From NCBI RefSeq assembly GCF_023156245.1, contig NZ_JAKZAH010000035.1, forward strand, positions 1 to 40,093: DNA of 40,093 nt, given 5' to 3'. Position numbers and translations under genes: made by a program. The notes below the pieces were generated by a model. It did not search any database. It was not told the DNA's origin and saw nothing but the letters and a program-made list of their open reading frames with translations. The DNA comes from Marinobacter bryozoorum (GTDB lineage Bacteria; Pseudomonadota; Gammaproteobacteria; Pseudomonadales; Oleiphilaceae). Shown here in pieces: positions 1-8,760 of this stretch. Within the stretch, counting starts at the first letter, position 1. Every line of letters starts with the position of its first letter.

Positions 1-75
1 AGAGCTGATATCCGATATAGTCCGCGAGCAATGTTTTTATTATACATCATGTTCGCTTACTTTTGAACTCCTTAG
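1..75. other. Left-edge sequence unrelated to the adjoining gene
   Basis: AT-rich sequence that does not continue the TRAP permease reading frame. In the permease frame there are stops at 64-66 (TGA) and 73-75 (TAG), while permease-like residues begin at once after base 75. On the minus strand an ATG near base 50 opens a frame that runs off the left edge and could be the start of another gene. The change of character fits a breakpoint, an insertion-sequence end, or a contig that stops in a repeat. I do not recognise an element. Confidence 0.4.
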
Positions 76-78
76 TAT

Positions 79-1614
79 GTGTTCATGTTCATCCTGTTCG
101 GTGCCTTCCTGGTGAAGTCCGGTGCCGGGGATTTCATTATCGACCTGGCTCGCTGTGCCGCGGGCCGGTTCGTGGGCGGACCCGGTTTCGTGGCTGTGTT
201 CTCCTCCGGGCTGATGGGGTCGGTGTCCGGTTCCAGCGTGGCCAATACCGTGTCCACCGGGGTGATCACCATCCCCCTTATGCGCAAGGCCGGCTTCCCG
301 GCCCGCTTTGCCGGTGGCGTGGAGGCGGCCGCATCGACCGGCGGGCAGCTGATGCCGCCGGTGATGGGGGCCGGGGCGTTCATCATGGCCTCCTATACCC
401 AGGTGTCCTACCTGACCATTATTGGCGTGGCGGCCCTGCCTGCACTGCTGTACTTCCTGTCCGTTGCCATGTTCGTGCGCATCGAGGCCAAGCGTAGCCA
501 GGCCGTCAAACTCGAGGATGAAGACGCAGAAACGTTTGGCCAGGTGCTCAAGGGCGGCTGGCATTACCTGTTGCCCCTGGTGGTCCTGGTGGCTGCACTG
601 ATCTATGGGTTCACGCCGACCTACGCTGCCGGTATTGCCATCGTTTCGGTCGTTGTCTCATCCTGGATTGCCCGCAAGCCGATGACCCTGGGGGACATCC
701 TGGACGCCCTCGCCCAGGGCAGTCGCAATATCATGACCACCGCGATCCTGCTGATCACCGTGGGGCTGATTGTCATGGTGATCTCCACCACCGGTATCGG
801 GAACACCTTCTCGCTAATGATCACGGACTGGGCCGGGGGCAGTCTCCTGGTAACCATTGCCCTGGTCGCGCTGGCCTCCCTGATCCTGGGCATGGGCCTG
901 CCGGTAACCGCCGCCTACATCGTACTGGCGACACTCTCTGCGCCCGCCATCTATCAGTTGATTGCCCAGAGCCAGCTGATCGACCTGATGGCCAGCGGCA
1001 ACCTGCCGGAGCAGGCCCGGGCAATCTTCATGCTGACCGCGCCGGATGCGGTGGAATTATTGGGGGCCCCCATGGAGCGGGCCCAGGCGGCCGCGATGCT
1101 GGCGGAAGTGCCGGAGAACTTCACCGGCCAGTTACTGGAGCAGGCCCTGTCGCCCCATGCGCTGACCATGGCACTGGTAGCGGCCCATATGATCATCTTC
1201 TGGCTGTCCCAGGACTCCAATGTGACCCCGCCGGTCTGCCTCACTGCCTTTGCGGCAGCGGCCATTGCCGGCACCCCCGCAATGCGCACCGGTCTGACCG
1301 CCTGGAAGATCGCCAAGGGCCTGTACATTGTGCCCCTGCTGTTTGCCTACTCCCCGCTGATTTCCGGCACCCCGCTGGAGATGCTCATGGTGTTCACGTT
1401 TGCCCTGTTCGGCATCTATGCCATTATTGCGGGCCTGGAAGGGTACCTGGAGCATCCCCTGCGGTGGTGGCTGCGGGTGCTCATGTTCCCTGTCGGAGCA
1501 CTGATGTTATGGCCCCATGGCATGATCTGGATCGACCTGGCTGGCGTGGTGATCTTTGTCGCCCTGCTGGTATGGAGCGCCCGTCGACCTGGGCCGGTCA
1601 TGACACCGGCCTGA
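79..1614 (+). CDS. TRAP transporter fused permease (DctM-like), 5'-truncated
   Basis: Inner-membrane permease of a TRAP transporter, which imports organic acids with a periplasmic binding protein and an ion gradient. The readable protein (511 aa from GTG 79) opens with FILFGAFLVKSGAG, a sequence that lies in the middle of fused 4TM/12TM permeases. The small-permease part and the first DctM helices are missing. The rest is intact: GSVSGSSVANTVSTG and PPVMGAGAFIMA motifs early, then a second LILGMGLPVTAAYIV and DSNVTPPVCLTAFAAAAIAG block. Fused members are usually 650-850 aa. Homology reaches back to base 76 but a TAG sits at 73-75 in frame, so this copy is truncated and probably non-functional. 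TauE follows 10 bases later. No binding-protein gene is visible. GTG 79 is just the first usable codon, not a believable native start. Confidence 0.85.
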   Translation: MFMFILFGAFLVKSGAGDFIIDLARCAAGRFVGGPGFVAVFSSGLMGSVSGSSVANTVSTGVITIPLMRKAGFPARFAGGVEAAASTGGQLMPPVMGAGAFIMASYTQVSYLTIIGVAALPALLYFLSVAMFVRIEAKRSQAVKLEDEDAETFGQVLKGGWHYLLPLVVLVAALIYGFTPTYAAGIAIVSVVVSSWIARKPMTLGDILDALAQGSRNIMTTAILLITVGLIVMVISTTGIGNTFSLMITDWAGGSLLVTIALVALASLILGMGLPVTAAYIVLATLSAPAIYQLIAQSQLIDLMASGNLPEQARAIFMLTAPDAVELLGAPMERAQAAAMLAEVPENFTGQLLEQALSPHALTMALVAAHMIIFWLSQDSNVTPPVCLTAFAAAAIAGTPAMRTGLTAWKIAKGLYIVPLLFAYSPLISGTPLEMLMVFTFALFGIYAIIAGLEGYLEHPLRWWLRVLMFPVGALMLWPHGMIWIDLAGVVIFVALLVWSARRPGPVMTPA

Positions 1615-1624
1615 GGCGGGCACG

Positions 1625-2383
1625 GTGAGCTTTTCCCCCTCCCTGTGGGAGGTCCTTGCGCTGGTGGCGATTGGCGGGGTCGCCGGGTTTATCAACGTGC
1701 TGTCCGCAGGCGGCTCCATGCTGACCCTGCCATTGCTGATGTTTCTGGGCCTGCCGGCCCAGGTGGCCAATGGCACCAACCGCGTCGCCATTACCCTGCA
1801 GAGCGTGACGGCCGTCGGCAGCTTCTTTCGCGCAGGCCACAGTAACCTGGCGGTCAGTATCCGCCTGGCCATTCCTGCCGTGGCGGGTTCCCTGCTGGGC
1901 GCATGGACCGCCACCTGGATCCCCGAGGCGATCTTCGAAGGCGTCCTCATTGCCGCCATGATCGACGCGTCCATCTTCATGCTCCTGCCCCAGCCCCGGC
2001 TGGACACGCGGCCCCTGACGCCGGACCGTCTGGGGGCTGTCGAATACCTGGCGCTGTTTCTGATCGGCCTGTATGGAGGCTTCATCCAGGTGGGGGTGGG
2101 GGCACTGTTTATCGTTGTGCTCTACCGCATGTTGAAGATTGACCTGCCCCAGGTGAACGTCATCAAGGTCTTCATCATCCTCGTCTACACCTTGCCGGCC
2201 CTGGCCATCTTCGCAGGCAAGGGCCAGGTGCTGTGGATCACCGGACTCGTCCTCGCCCTGGGCAACATGGCCGGTGCCATGATGGCGGTAAAGGTGAACA
2301 TGGGACCGAAAGGCGCCCAGTGGATCAAATGGCTCACCCTGGCGATGGTGGCCGCCATCCTGCTGCGACTGATCCTGTACTGA
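1625..2383 (+). CDS. TauE/SafE family sulfite/anion exporter
   Basis: Polytopic inner-membrane protein of the TauE/SafE family (252 aa), whose characterised members move sulfite, sulfoacetate or related organic anions. The N-terminal half carries the family pattern (GGVAGFINVLSAGGSMLTLP, then QVANGTNRVAI). The C-terminal half repeats it around GLYGGFIQVGVGALF. About eight hydrophobic segments are visible. Translation appears to start at GTG 1625; there is only a weak GA-rich stretch before it. It lies 10 bases after the truncated TRAP permease, so the two were probably one transport operon. It converges with the radical SAM gene. Substrate cannot be told from sequence. Confidence 0.88.
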   Translation: MSFSPSLWEVLALVAIGGVAGFINVLSAGGSMLTLPLLMFLGLPAQVANGTNRVAITLQSVTAVGSFFRAGHSNLAVSIRLAIPAVAGSLLGAWTATWIPEAIFEGVLIAAMIDASIFMLLPQPRLDTRPLTPDRLGAVEYLALFLIGLYGGFIQVGVGALFIVVLYRMLKIDLPQVNVIKVFIILVYTLPALAIFAGKGQVLWITGLVLALGNMAGAMMAVKVNMGPKGAQWIKWLTLAMVAAILLRLILY

Positions 2384-2439
2384 GTGGTATCTCCTGGCGG
2401 CCACCTGCCAGAAGGGGAACAGCCCGCTCACTGGTCGGC

Positions 2440-3330
2440 CTACAGACCCCGCATCCATTCAGGCCTGAGCCTTGCCTGCTCCGGTGTGTGGATCGCTGTG
2501 CGTACCTGCTCGAGCATGCGATCCTTGTCCCGGCCCAGGGTGCCTTTAAGGACCAGGTAGTTGGACGCGTGGTCGCTGCGGAAGATGGTCTGGTTCAGCT
2601 CAAGGTTCTCCAGAAGCTTCTCGGCCTCCAGGAACAGTTCCTGCTGGTCCAGCGGCTCGAAGTCCGGGAACTGCTGCTTGTAGCGTTCCATGCCCTGGGG
2701 GAAGCTGACCACCAGGGTAGACAGGAACTCCGGCTGGGTGTCATTCATTAACCGGGCCGAATTGACCGCATGCTGATCGCTCAGGCTCTTGCCGCCGAGG
2801 CCGTTGAGGATCATCACCGAGCGCTTGATGCCCGCCTCCCCGATCTTGAGCAGGGCGTCCTTCGTGGACTCGTAGCTTTCCCCCTTGTTGACCCGGCGCA
2901 GCACCTCATCATCACCGGATTCCGCACCGATATAGAGCATGTGCAGCCCGGCATCGTGCAACTCTCTGAGTTCTGATACCGACTTGCGCTTCAGGTTGCG
3001 GGGCAGGCAATAGGACGTAACCCGATGAACATCCGGGAGATGCTCGCGAATGGCCTCGAGAATCTTCAGCAGGCGGTGGGTGGGCAGGATCATTGCGTCG
3101 CCATCGGCAAGGAACACCCGCTGCACGATCATGCGCTCACCGCACTTGCGGATCTCCTCGAGCACCTCGTCCTCCTCACGGGCGCGGAACTTCTTCTGGG
3201 GCGCGGTGTACATCTCACAGAAGGTGCATTTGTTCCATGAACAGCCATTGGTCACCGGCAGGATCAGGGAATTAGCTTCGCTGGGTGGGCGAAACACAGG
3301 TTCAACGTAGTGGATCGGGAATTCGTACAT
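2440..3330 (-). CDS. Radical SAM protein
   Basis: Radical S-adenosylmethionine enzyme of about 296 aa. The cluster-binding motif near residue 30 reads CSWNKCTFC, a CX4CX2C spacing shared by a known subset of these proteins rather than the common CX3CX2C. Downstream are FLADGDAM, the YIGAESGDDEVLRRVNKG region and GLGGKSLSDQH, typical of the Elp3/HemN-like radical SAM core. I chose ATG 3330 (MYEFPIHYVEPVFRPP) because the frame upstream to 3522 reads as non-protein-like sequence; GTG 3336 is a close alternative. No clear ribosome-binding site precedes it. The substrate is unknown. It stands alone, convergent with the TauE gene and divergent from ahpC. Confidence 0.8.
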   Translation of the reverse strand: MYEFPIHYVEPVFRPPSEANSLILPVTNGCSWNKCTFCEMYTAPQKKFRAREEDEVLEEIRKCGERMIVQRVFLADGDAMILPTHRLLKILEAIREHLPDVHRVTSYCLPRNLKRKSVSELRELHDAGLHMLYIGAESGDDEVLRRVNKGESYESTKDALLKIGEAGIKRSVMILNGLGGKSLSDQHAVNSARLMNDTQPEFLSTLVVSFPQGMERYKQQFPDFEPLDQQELFLEAEKLLENLELNQTIFRSDHASNYLVLKGTLGRDKDRMLEQVRTAIHTPEQARLRPEWMRGL

Positions 3331-3530
3331 GGTCACGCTGCGTCCGGGGAATGTATCAAAACGGTCACACAGGTTAGCGAATATGGGGCGCACAGTGAAT
3401 CGTGCGGCATCATGACCGGTTAGCGGTGTCGACCGGTTGAAATCGGCAGCTTGCCACCCAATAAAGCCTGTGAAGTCACTTTTTACGGTGCTTCTGCGAC
3501 TGGCCTGGCCCGGCAGAGGCAAACTTGGAC

Positions 3531-3567
3531 ATAGCCCTTACCTATTACTCATTTAAAGTTAATCAAT
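3531..3567 (+). promoter_or_regulatory. OxyR-type operator and promoter region of ahpC
   Basis: Bases 3531-3545 read ATAGCCCTTACCTAT, a perfect ATAG-N7-CTAT OxyR half-site. After a 7-base spacer a weaker second half (TTAAAGTTAATCAAT) follows. This is the four-element spacing known for OxyR. A possible -10 box is TACATT at 3591-3596. The block TTAA..TTAAT..AATTTGAG....ATTAG recurs before ahpF, so both promoters share one architecture. Confidence 0.7.
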
Positions 3568-3630
3568 TTGAGGAATTAGGTCAGACCGACTACATTGGGC
3601 GTCTCAACCAACTTGAAGGAGATCGAATCA

Positions 3631-4197
3631 ATGACAACTCTGGTAAACACCGAGATCAAACCGTTCAACGCAACCGCATTCAAACAGGGCGAGTTCGTTG
3701 AAATTTCCGATGCCGACGTGAAAGGCAAGTGGGCCATCTTCTTCTTCTATCCGGCCGACTTCACCTTCGTATGCCCGACCGAGCTGGGCGACGTGGCTGA
3801 CAAGTACGAAGAGCTGCAGAAGCTGGGCGTAGAAGTGTTCTCCGTGTCCACCGACACCCACTTCACCCACAAGGCATGGCACGACAGCTCCGAAACCATC
3901 GGCAAGATCCAGTACTACATGGTTGGCGACCAGACCGGCACCATCACCAACAACTTTGGTGTAATGCGTGAAGGCCAAGGCTTGGCAGACCGCGCTACCT
4001 TCCTGGTAGATCCGGATGGCGTTATCCAGGCGATGGAAATCACTGCCGAAGGTATTGGCCGTGACGCTGACGACCTGCTGCGCAAGGTCAAGGCTGCCCA
4101 GTACGTTCGCAAGCACCCGGGCGAAGTCTGCCCTGCCAAGTGGAAAGAAGGCGACGAGACCCTGTCTCCGTCCCTGGACCTGGTAGGCAAGATCTGA
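3631..4197 (+). CDS. ahpC: Alkyl hydroperoxide reductase subunit C (AhpC peroxiredoxin)
   Basis: Typical 2-Cys peroxiredoxin (188 aa) that reduces hydrogen peroxide and organic hydroperoxides in the cytoplasm. The peroxidatic cysteine C48 lies in [13 protein letters not shown] and the resolving cysteine C167 in [11 protein letters not shown]45 completes the active-site PxxxT/SxxC pattern. The GVM...[14 protein letters not shown] region is standard for the AhpC/Prx1 group. Start is ATG 3631, preceded by AAGGAGA with good spacing. Its reductase partner ahpF lies 258 bases downstream with its own OxyR box and two terminators between, so the pair are probably separate transcripts co-induced by peroxide. 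Full length with no anomalies. Confidence 0.98.
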   Translation: MTTLVNTEIKPFNATAFKQGEFVEISDADVKGKWAIFFFYPADFTFVCPTELGDVADKYEELQKLGVEVFSVSTDTHFTHKAWHDSSETIGKIQYYMVGDQTGTITNNFGVMREGQGLADRATFLVDPDGVIQAMEITAEGIGRDADDLLRKVKAAQYVRKHPGEVCPAKWKEGDETLSPSLDLVGKI

Positions 4198-4217
4198 TCC
4201 ACCCCGGTGGCTGATCA

Positions 4218-4272
4218 GGAGCCTGCCTGGCAGGCTCCACGCTTTTCTCAGACCCCGGCAACGCCGGGGTTT
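4218..4272 (+). terminator. Tandem rho-independent terminators after ahpC
   Basis: First hairpin: GGAGCCTG (4218-4225) pairs with CAGGCTCC (4231-4238), followed by a TTTT. Second hairpin: CCCCGGC (4253-4259) pairs with GCCGGGG (4263-4269), followed by TTTG. They lie between ahpC and the ahpF promoter, and argue that ahpF uses its own promoter. Confidence 0.8.
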
Positions 4273-4312
4273 GTTGTATGTGGCGGAAGCCCATGGGTAT
4301 TTTTGCGTACCT

Positions 4313-4349
4313 ATAGCAATCAGCTATTAAACTTTTAAGGTCAATTAAT
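4313..4349 (+). promoter_or_regulatory. OxyR-type operator and promoter region of ahpF
   Basis: Bases 4313-4327 read ATAGCAATCAGCTAT, again a perfect ATAG-N7-CTAT half-site. A 7-base spacer and a weaker half (TTAAGGTCAATTAAT) follow. The sequence beyond it (AATTTGAG...ATTAG) matches the same position before ahpC. A plausible -10 is TATCTT near 4373. Confidence 0.7.
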
Positions 4350-4455
4350 TTGAGCTTATTAGCTTGTGACCTTATCTTGATGCATATCCAAGCTATCCGA
4401 TCCGTTCAACGGCTACGGTAACCGTTCACATATTCTGACGAGGGGAACACAGCTC

Positions 4456-6045
4456 ATGTTGGATGCCAATATCAAGCAACAACTTCAGGCCTACATGGAA
4501 AAGCTGCAGCAGCCGATCGAGCTGGTGGCAGCCTACGACGACAGCAAGAAATCCCAGGAGCTCAGGGAGCTGCTGGAAGAGATCGAGCCGCTGTCTGACA
4601 ACATCGGCCTGCGTACTGAAACTGACGAAAATGTGCGTCGTCCGTCCTTCACCATTAACCGTGTCGGTACTGACGTTGGCGTGCGGTTTGCCGGCATTCC
4701 CATGGGCCACGAGTTTACCTCGCTGGTGCTGGCCCTGCTGCAGGTAGGCGGTCATCCGTCCAAGGCGTCCCAGGAAGTGATCGAGCAGATCGAATCCCTG
4801 GACGGCGAGTACGAGTTCGAGACCTTCTTTTCCCTGTCCTGCCAGAACTGCCCGGACGTGGTTCAGGCCCTGAACCTGATGAGCATCATCAATCCGAAGA
4901 TCCGCCACACCGCCATCGACGGTGCCCTGTTCCAGGACGAGGTGGAGCGTAAGGAAATCATGGCTGTACCGGCCGTGTTCATGAACGGCGAGCCCTGGGG
5001 TCAGGGCCGTATGACCCTGGAAGAGATCGTGGCGAAGCTGGACGAAAACGCCGGGGCGAAGGAAGCCGAGAAGCTCAACCAGAAGGACCCCTATGAAGTG
5101 CTGGTGATCGGCGGTGGTCCTGCGGGCTCATCCGCAGCCATCTATGCCGCCCGTAAGGGGATCCGCACCGGTATCGCCGCCGAGCGCTTCGGTGGCCAGG
5201 TCGCCGATACCATGGGTATTGAAAACCTGATCTCTGTGCCCTACACGGAAGGTCCCAAGCTGGTGGCGGCCATGGAGCAGCACGTCAAGGAATACGACGT
5301 GGACATCATGAACATGCAGCGCGCCGAGAAACTGATCCCTGCGGCTCAGACCGGTGGCTACCACGAGATTCAGCTGGCCAACGGTGCCTCACTGAAGGCG
5401 CGCAGCCTGGTGCTGTCCACCGGTGCCCGCTGGCGCCAGCTGGGCGTGCCGGGTGAGGAAGAGTACCGCAACAAGGGCGTAGCCTACTGCCCGCACTGCG
5501 ACGGTCCCCTGTTCAAGGGCAAGCGTGTTGCGGTTATCGGTGGCGGTAACTCCGGCGTTGAGGCAGCGATCGACCTGGCTGGTATCGTGGGCCATGTAAC
5601 CCTGCTGGAATTCGCCGACGAAATGCGGGCGGATGATGTGCTGCAGAAGAAGCTGCGCAGCCTCAAGAATGTGGAGATCCTGACCTCAGCCCAGACCACC
5701 GAGATCACCGGTGAAGGCGGCAAGGTGAATGGTCTGACCTACCGCGACCGCAACAGTGGCGACAACCACCACGTAGCGCTGGAAGGTGTTTTCGTCCAGA
5801 TCGGCCTGGTGCCCAACACCGAATGGCTCAAGGGCGACATCGAGCTGAGTCAGCATGGTGAAATCGTGGTGAATGAGCGTGGCGAAACCTCCATTCCGGG
5901 TGTATTTGCCGCCGGAGATGCCACCACCGTGCCCTACAAGCAGATCGTGATTTCCATGGGAGAGGGTTCCAAGGCCGCGCTGAGCGCCTTTGACTTCCTG
6001 ATTCGTCACGAAGTGCCGGAAGAGGCGAAGACTGAAGTAGCCTGA
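4456..6045 (+). CDS. ahpF: Alkyl hydroperoxide reductase subunit F (AhpF)
   Basis: NAD(P)H-dependent flavin disulfide reductase (529 aa) that passes electrons to AhpC. Order of parts: N-terminal tandem thioredoxin-like folds with redox centre C129-QN-C132, FAD-binding [10 protein letters not shown] near residue 219, catalytic CPHC at 345-348, NAD(P)-binding [10 protein letters not shown] near 360, and the C-terminal FAD motif [15 protein letters not shown]. Cysteine numbering matches Escherichia coli AhpF. Start is ATG 4456, preceded by GACGAGGGGAAC. Regulation is probably by OxyR. Convergent with the OmpA-family gene across a strong shared terminator. Complete. Confidence 0.97.
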   Translation: MLDANIKQQLQAYMEKLQQPIELVAAYDDSKKSQELRELLEEIEPLSDNIGLRTETDENVRRPSFTINRVGTDVGVRFAGIPMGHEFTSLVLALLQVGGHPSKASQEVIEQIESLDGEYEFETFFSLSCQNCPDVVQALNLMSIINPKIRHTAIDGALFQDEVERKEIMAVPAVFMNGEPWGQGRMTLEEIVAKLDENAGAKEAEKLNQKDPYEVLVIGGGPAGSSAAIYAARKGIRTGIAAERFGGQVADTMGIENLISVPYTEGPKLVAAMEQHVKEYDVDIMNMQRAEKLIPAAQTGGYHEIQLANGASLKARSLVLSTGARWRQLGVPGEEEYRNKGVAYCPHCDGPLFKGKRVAVIGGGNSGVEAAIDLAGIVGHVTLLEFADEMRADDVLQKKLRSLKNVEILTSAQTTEITGEGGKVNGLTYRDRNSGDNHHVALEGVFVQIGLVPNTEWLKGDIELSQHGEIVVNERGETSIPGVFAAGDATTVPYKQIVISMGEGSKAALSAFDFLIRHEVPEEAKTEVA

Positions 6046-6067
6046 CCCGCCACCAGGGCATTACGCA

Positions 6068-6105
6068 GAAAGGCCCCGCAGCCGACTGGTTGCGGGGCCT
6101 TTTTG
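6068..6105. terminator. Terminator between ahpF and the OmpA-family gene
   Basis: A 10-bp perfect stem, AGGCCCCGCA (6071-6080) with TGCGGGGCCT (6091-6100), followed by TTTT on the plus strand. A short T-rich stretch follows on the minus side. It probably serves both convergent genes, most strongly ahpF. Confidence 0.85.
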
Positions 6106-6120
6106 CGGCTGGAGGGGAAA

Positions 6121-6930
6121 TCAGCGTGAGCCGATGTTACCGTCCCGGTCGGAGATGACGATTTCTACCCGTCGGTTTTCCTGGCGCCCCGCGGCGGTGG
6201 TATTGGTGGCCTTGGGGTATTCCTCACCAAAGCCCTGTGTTTCAACCCGGCCGGGTTCTATGCCATCGGACAGCAGTTCGTTTTCAACCGCCTGCGCACG
6301 GCTCAGGGACAACTCCTGGTTATAGGCTGCTTCGCCCGTGCTGTCGGTATAGCCCTCGACCCGCACCCGGTAGCTGGGGTACTCCTGCATAAAGTCCGAG
6401 AGCTTGCGAACCGTGCGCTCACCGGCGGGCTTGAGTTCGGCCTCGTCAATGTCGAACAGCACGTCCCCCAGGGTCATCACCATGCCACGGTCGGTCTGTT
6501 CCGCCTGCAGGCGGTCCATCTGTTCCCGCAGCATTCGAGCCTGGAGTTCCGCTTCCTGGGCGCGGCGTTCACCTATGCGAATGCGCAGGTCATCCCGCTG
6601 GCGTTCCGCTTCGCTAAGCTCCTCCTGGAGGCCGGCGCGCACCGCTTTTTCCCGTGCCAGGTCCAGGTGTCGGTTGGCCAGGTAGAGCTGGTGCCCCAGG
6701 GCTTCTTCATCGCCGCCTTCGGCGTGGAGGGTTTCAGCCCGGTCCAGTGCCGTTTCCGCATCCCGCAGGTGTGACAGGCCGTTGCGGGCAATCTCGGGAT
6801 TCTCCATGGCTTCGTCATAGGCCGCCTGTGTTTCGTTCAGGGCGGGGTTTTCCGGGGGGGTGCTGGCGCAGGCCGAAAGCAATGCAGCGACGGTGATTAC
6901 CGGAACCGTGCCAAAGTAGTGCCGTTTCAT
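6121..6930 (-). CDS. OmpA-family lipoprotein with N-terminal DUF4398-like region
   Basis: Outer-membrane-associated lipoprotein (269 aa) expected to anchor to peptidoglycan. Lipobox LLSAC falls near residue 20. Residues about 27-100 resemble DUF4398 (alternating Ala/Glu helices). A charged coiled coil (ERQRDDLRIRIGERRAQEAEL) occupies about 105-150. The C-terminal 120 residues form the OmpA/MotB domain with LFDIDEAELKP, VEGYTDSTG, NQELSLSRAQAV and NRRVEI, which contain the peptidoglycan-binding Asp and Arg. Start ATG 6930 has AAGGAGG upstream. It is the second gene after the 120-aa DUF4398 lipoprotein (16-base gap). Confidence 0.9.
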   Translation of the reverse strand: MKRHYFGTVPVITVAALLSACASTPPENPALNETQAAYDEAMENPEIARNGLSHLRDAETALDRAETLHAEGGDEEALGHQLYLANRHLDLAREKAVRAGLQEELSEAERQRDDLRIRIGERRAQEAELQARMLREQMDRLQAEQTDRGMVMTLGDVLFDIDEAELKPAGERTVRKLSDFMQEYPSYRVRVEGYTDSTGEAAYNQELSLSRAQAVENELLSDGIEPGRVETQGFGEEYPKATNTTAAGRQENRRVEIVISDRDGNIGSR

Positions 6931-6946
6931 ATTGCCTCCTTGGGGG

Positions 6947-7309
6947 TCAGTTCTGGTTTTCCAGGTTACGGCGCAGGGAATCAATGCTGGCCATGACATC
7001 ACCGAGCTCGTCGCGTACCTTCTGGGTCTCGGCCCTGGCTTCGGCCAGGCGGGCGTCCACCTCGGCCTGTTCCAGCAGGCGACGTGCCTCTGGGTAACGT
7101 TCCTCGGTAATGAGGGATTCGGCCGTCACGATTTTCTCGCGGGCAGCTGCGATCATGCTGGGCTCGGTATCCTCGCCACCGGCATTGGCGGCGGATTGCA
7201 GGGCTGATTGCGCCGATGCCAGCTGGTCGTCCGGCTTCGGGCCCGGGTCAGTGGCACAGCCGGTGAGGAAGGCACCGGTTACCAGTATTGGCAGAACACG
7301 GGAAAACAT
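6947..7309 (-). CDS. DUF4398 domain lipoprotein
   Basis: Small predicted lipoprotein (120 aa) of unknown function. A signal peptide ends in the lipobox LTGC (MFSRVLPILVTGAFLTGCATD). The rest is a DUF4398-type helical region (LASAQSALQSAANAG..., EARRLLEQAEVDARLAEARAETQKV), probably a coiled coil in the periplasm. Start ATG 7309 was chosen over longer frames because GAGGAG lies just upstream and the lipoprotein signal begins there. It is the first gene of a two-gene operon with the OmpA-family lipoprotein, whose own N-terminal region has the same domain type. The pair may form one envelope complex; that is inference. Confidence 0.82.
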   Translation of the reverse strand: MFSRVLPILVTGAFLTGCATDPGPKPDDQLASAQSALQSAANAGGEDTEPSMIAAAREKIVTAESLITEERYPEARRLLEQAEVDARLAEARAETQKVRDELGDVMASIDSLRRNLENQN

Positions 7310-7454
7310 GCGCGATTCTCCTCTTGGCGGGTTTTCTCGTTCAGGTGGCATACCATAAGGTATGGCAGTTTCAGAAAGCGTAGCAGTAAACGACTTGCAT
7401 CCTGTTGTTAGCCGCATGACAGTTGTGCAATAAACCATTGGTTTGTGGGGACCC

Positions 7455-8036
7455 ATGCCTGACCTTGATAGCCTTACCCTTGCCAGTTTGGCCGGCCAGT
7501 TCTTCGGGCTGGTGGCGCTGGTCATCTGCCTGGTGGCCTTTGCCAGCAAGAACGATGACCGGCTGCTGGTGCTGCTGATTTCTGCCAACGTGGCGTTTGC
7601 GCTGCAGTTTGCGCTCTTCGGCAGCTGGACAGCGGCGGCCCTGACGGTGCTGGTGATCGCACGGATCGTACTGGCCCGCCGCTATGTGGGCAGTCAGTGG
7701 GTAATGTGGGTGGTTCTGGTGGCGAACCTTGTGGCAGCGGCGCTGACCTGGCGGGACTGGGTGGATGTGCTGCCGCTGACGGCAGCCACCCTGGGTACCA
7801 TTGCCATGTTCCTGCTACGGGGTATTCCCATGCGCATCATGCTGGGGCTTGCGGCCCTCGCCTGGATGCTGAACAACCTGGCAATCGGCTCCATTGGGGG
7901 CACCCTGGCCGAGGGGATGATCTTTGTCACCAATGTAGTCACGATTATCCGAATGGCCAGGGCCAGGAAGCGTTATCCGGGCGCGGCGATAGACGCGGCC
8001 GGCCCGGCGGGGACTACTGACCAAGCACCTCGATAA
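7455..8036 (+). CDS. YgjV-family inner membrane protein
   Basis: Polytopic membrane protein (193 aa) resembling the YgjV family, whose function is unknown. About six hydrophobic segments are visible (LAGQFFGLVALVICLVAF, LLVLLISANVAFALQFALF, and so on), with SKNDDRLLVL after helix 1 and NNLAIGSIGGTLAEG near the end. ATG 7455 is preferred: GTGGGGACCC precedes it and the hydrophobic region follows. It is divergent from the DUF4398 operon, and its last 23 bases overlap the end of the convergent PfpI-like gene. Confidence 0.78.
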   Translation: MPDLDSLTLASLAGQFFGLVALVICLVAFASKNDDRLLVLLISANVAFALQFALFGSWTAAALTVLVIARIVLARRYVGSQWVMWVVLVANLVAAALTWRDWVDVLPLTAATLGTIAMFLLRGIPMRIMLGLAALAWMLNNLAIGSIGGTLAEGMIFVTNVVTIIRMARARKRYPGAAIDAAGPAGTTDQAPR

Positions 8037-8553
8037 TCTTGCCGGAAAAGGCCTCCAGGTCGTCCGGGTTGCGACTGGTGATCAGCGGTGCGTCGTGGCA
8101 GACCTTTTCGTCTACCCAGTGACCGCCGGCGTTCACAATGTCGGTTTTGACGCTGGGGAAAGACGTCAGGGTGCGGCCCCGTACCACGTTGGCCTCCACC
8201 AGCAACCAGGGCGCGTGACAGATGGCGGCCACAGGCTTGCCGGCTTCCACGAAGCTGCGGGCAAACGCCACGGCGGCCCGGTCCTGCCGCAACTCATCCG
8301 GGTTCGCCACGCCGCCGGGTAACACCAGGGCGTCATAGTCGTTGAAATCCACGTCGCCGACCAGCTTGTCCACCTTGAAGGTATCGCCCTTGTCCAGGTG
8401 GTGGAAGCCGTCGATGCTGCCCTCCTTGATGGACACCAGTTCGGTTTCGGCACCGGCTTTTTCCAGGGCCTCCCTTGGATCCGTCAGTTCGACCTGCTCT
8501 ACGCCATCGGTGGCGAGGAACGCCACCTTCTTCCCTTTCAGTGATGCACTCAT
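8014..8553 (-). CDS. DJ-1/PfpI family protein (type 1 glutamine amidotransferase-like)
   Basis: Cytoplasmic DJ-1/PfpI-superfamily protein (179 aa). Relatives include YhbO, YajL and PfpI, which are stress-linked and reported as peptidases, glyoxalases or deglycases. The nucleophile elbow is AICHAPWLL, with catalytic C112 followed by H113, as in the PfpI/YhbO branch. VLPGGVANPDELR and the N-terminal DGVEQVEL are also characteristic. Start ATG 8553 has GGGAGG upstream. It overlaps the convergent YgjV-like gene by 23 bases. Exact reaction cannot be deduced. Confidence 0.9.
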   Translation of the reverse strand: MSASLKGKKVAFLATDGVEQVELTDPREALEKAGAETELVSIKEGSIDGFHHLDKGDTFKVDKLVGDVDFNDYDALVLPGGVANPDELRQDRAAVAFARSFVEAGKPVAAICHAPWLLVEANVVRGRTLTSFPSVKTDIVNAGGHWVDEKVCHDAPLITSRNPDDLEAFSGKIIEVLGQ

Positions 8554-8760
8554 GGTGAAACCTCCCGGGTTTGTGGTTGATACAAAGCATAGATCACTAA
8601 CCCTCAGTTCTGAGGCCGGCAGAGCAGGAAAAAACCACATACCTGGTTACGCGTTGTTAATGGCGGCTCCTTGCAGGATGCAGGAAAGGTTGCAGAAGCG
8701 GATCCCGGGGGCCACATTGAACAGATAGCCATGTCGACACCCGGAACCAGGAGGCTCTCT

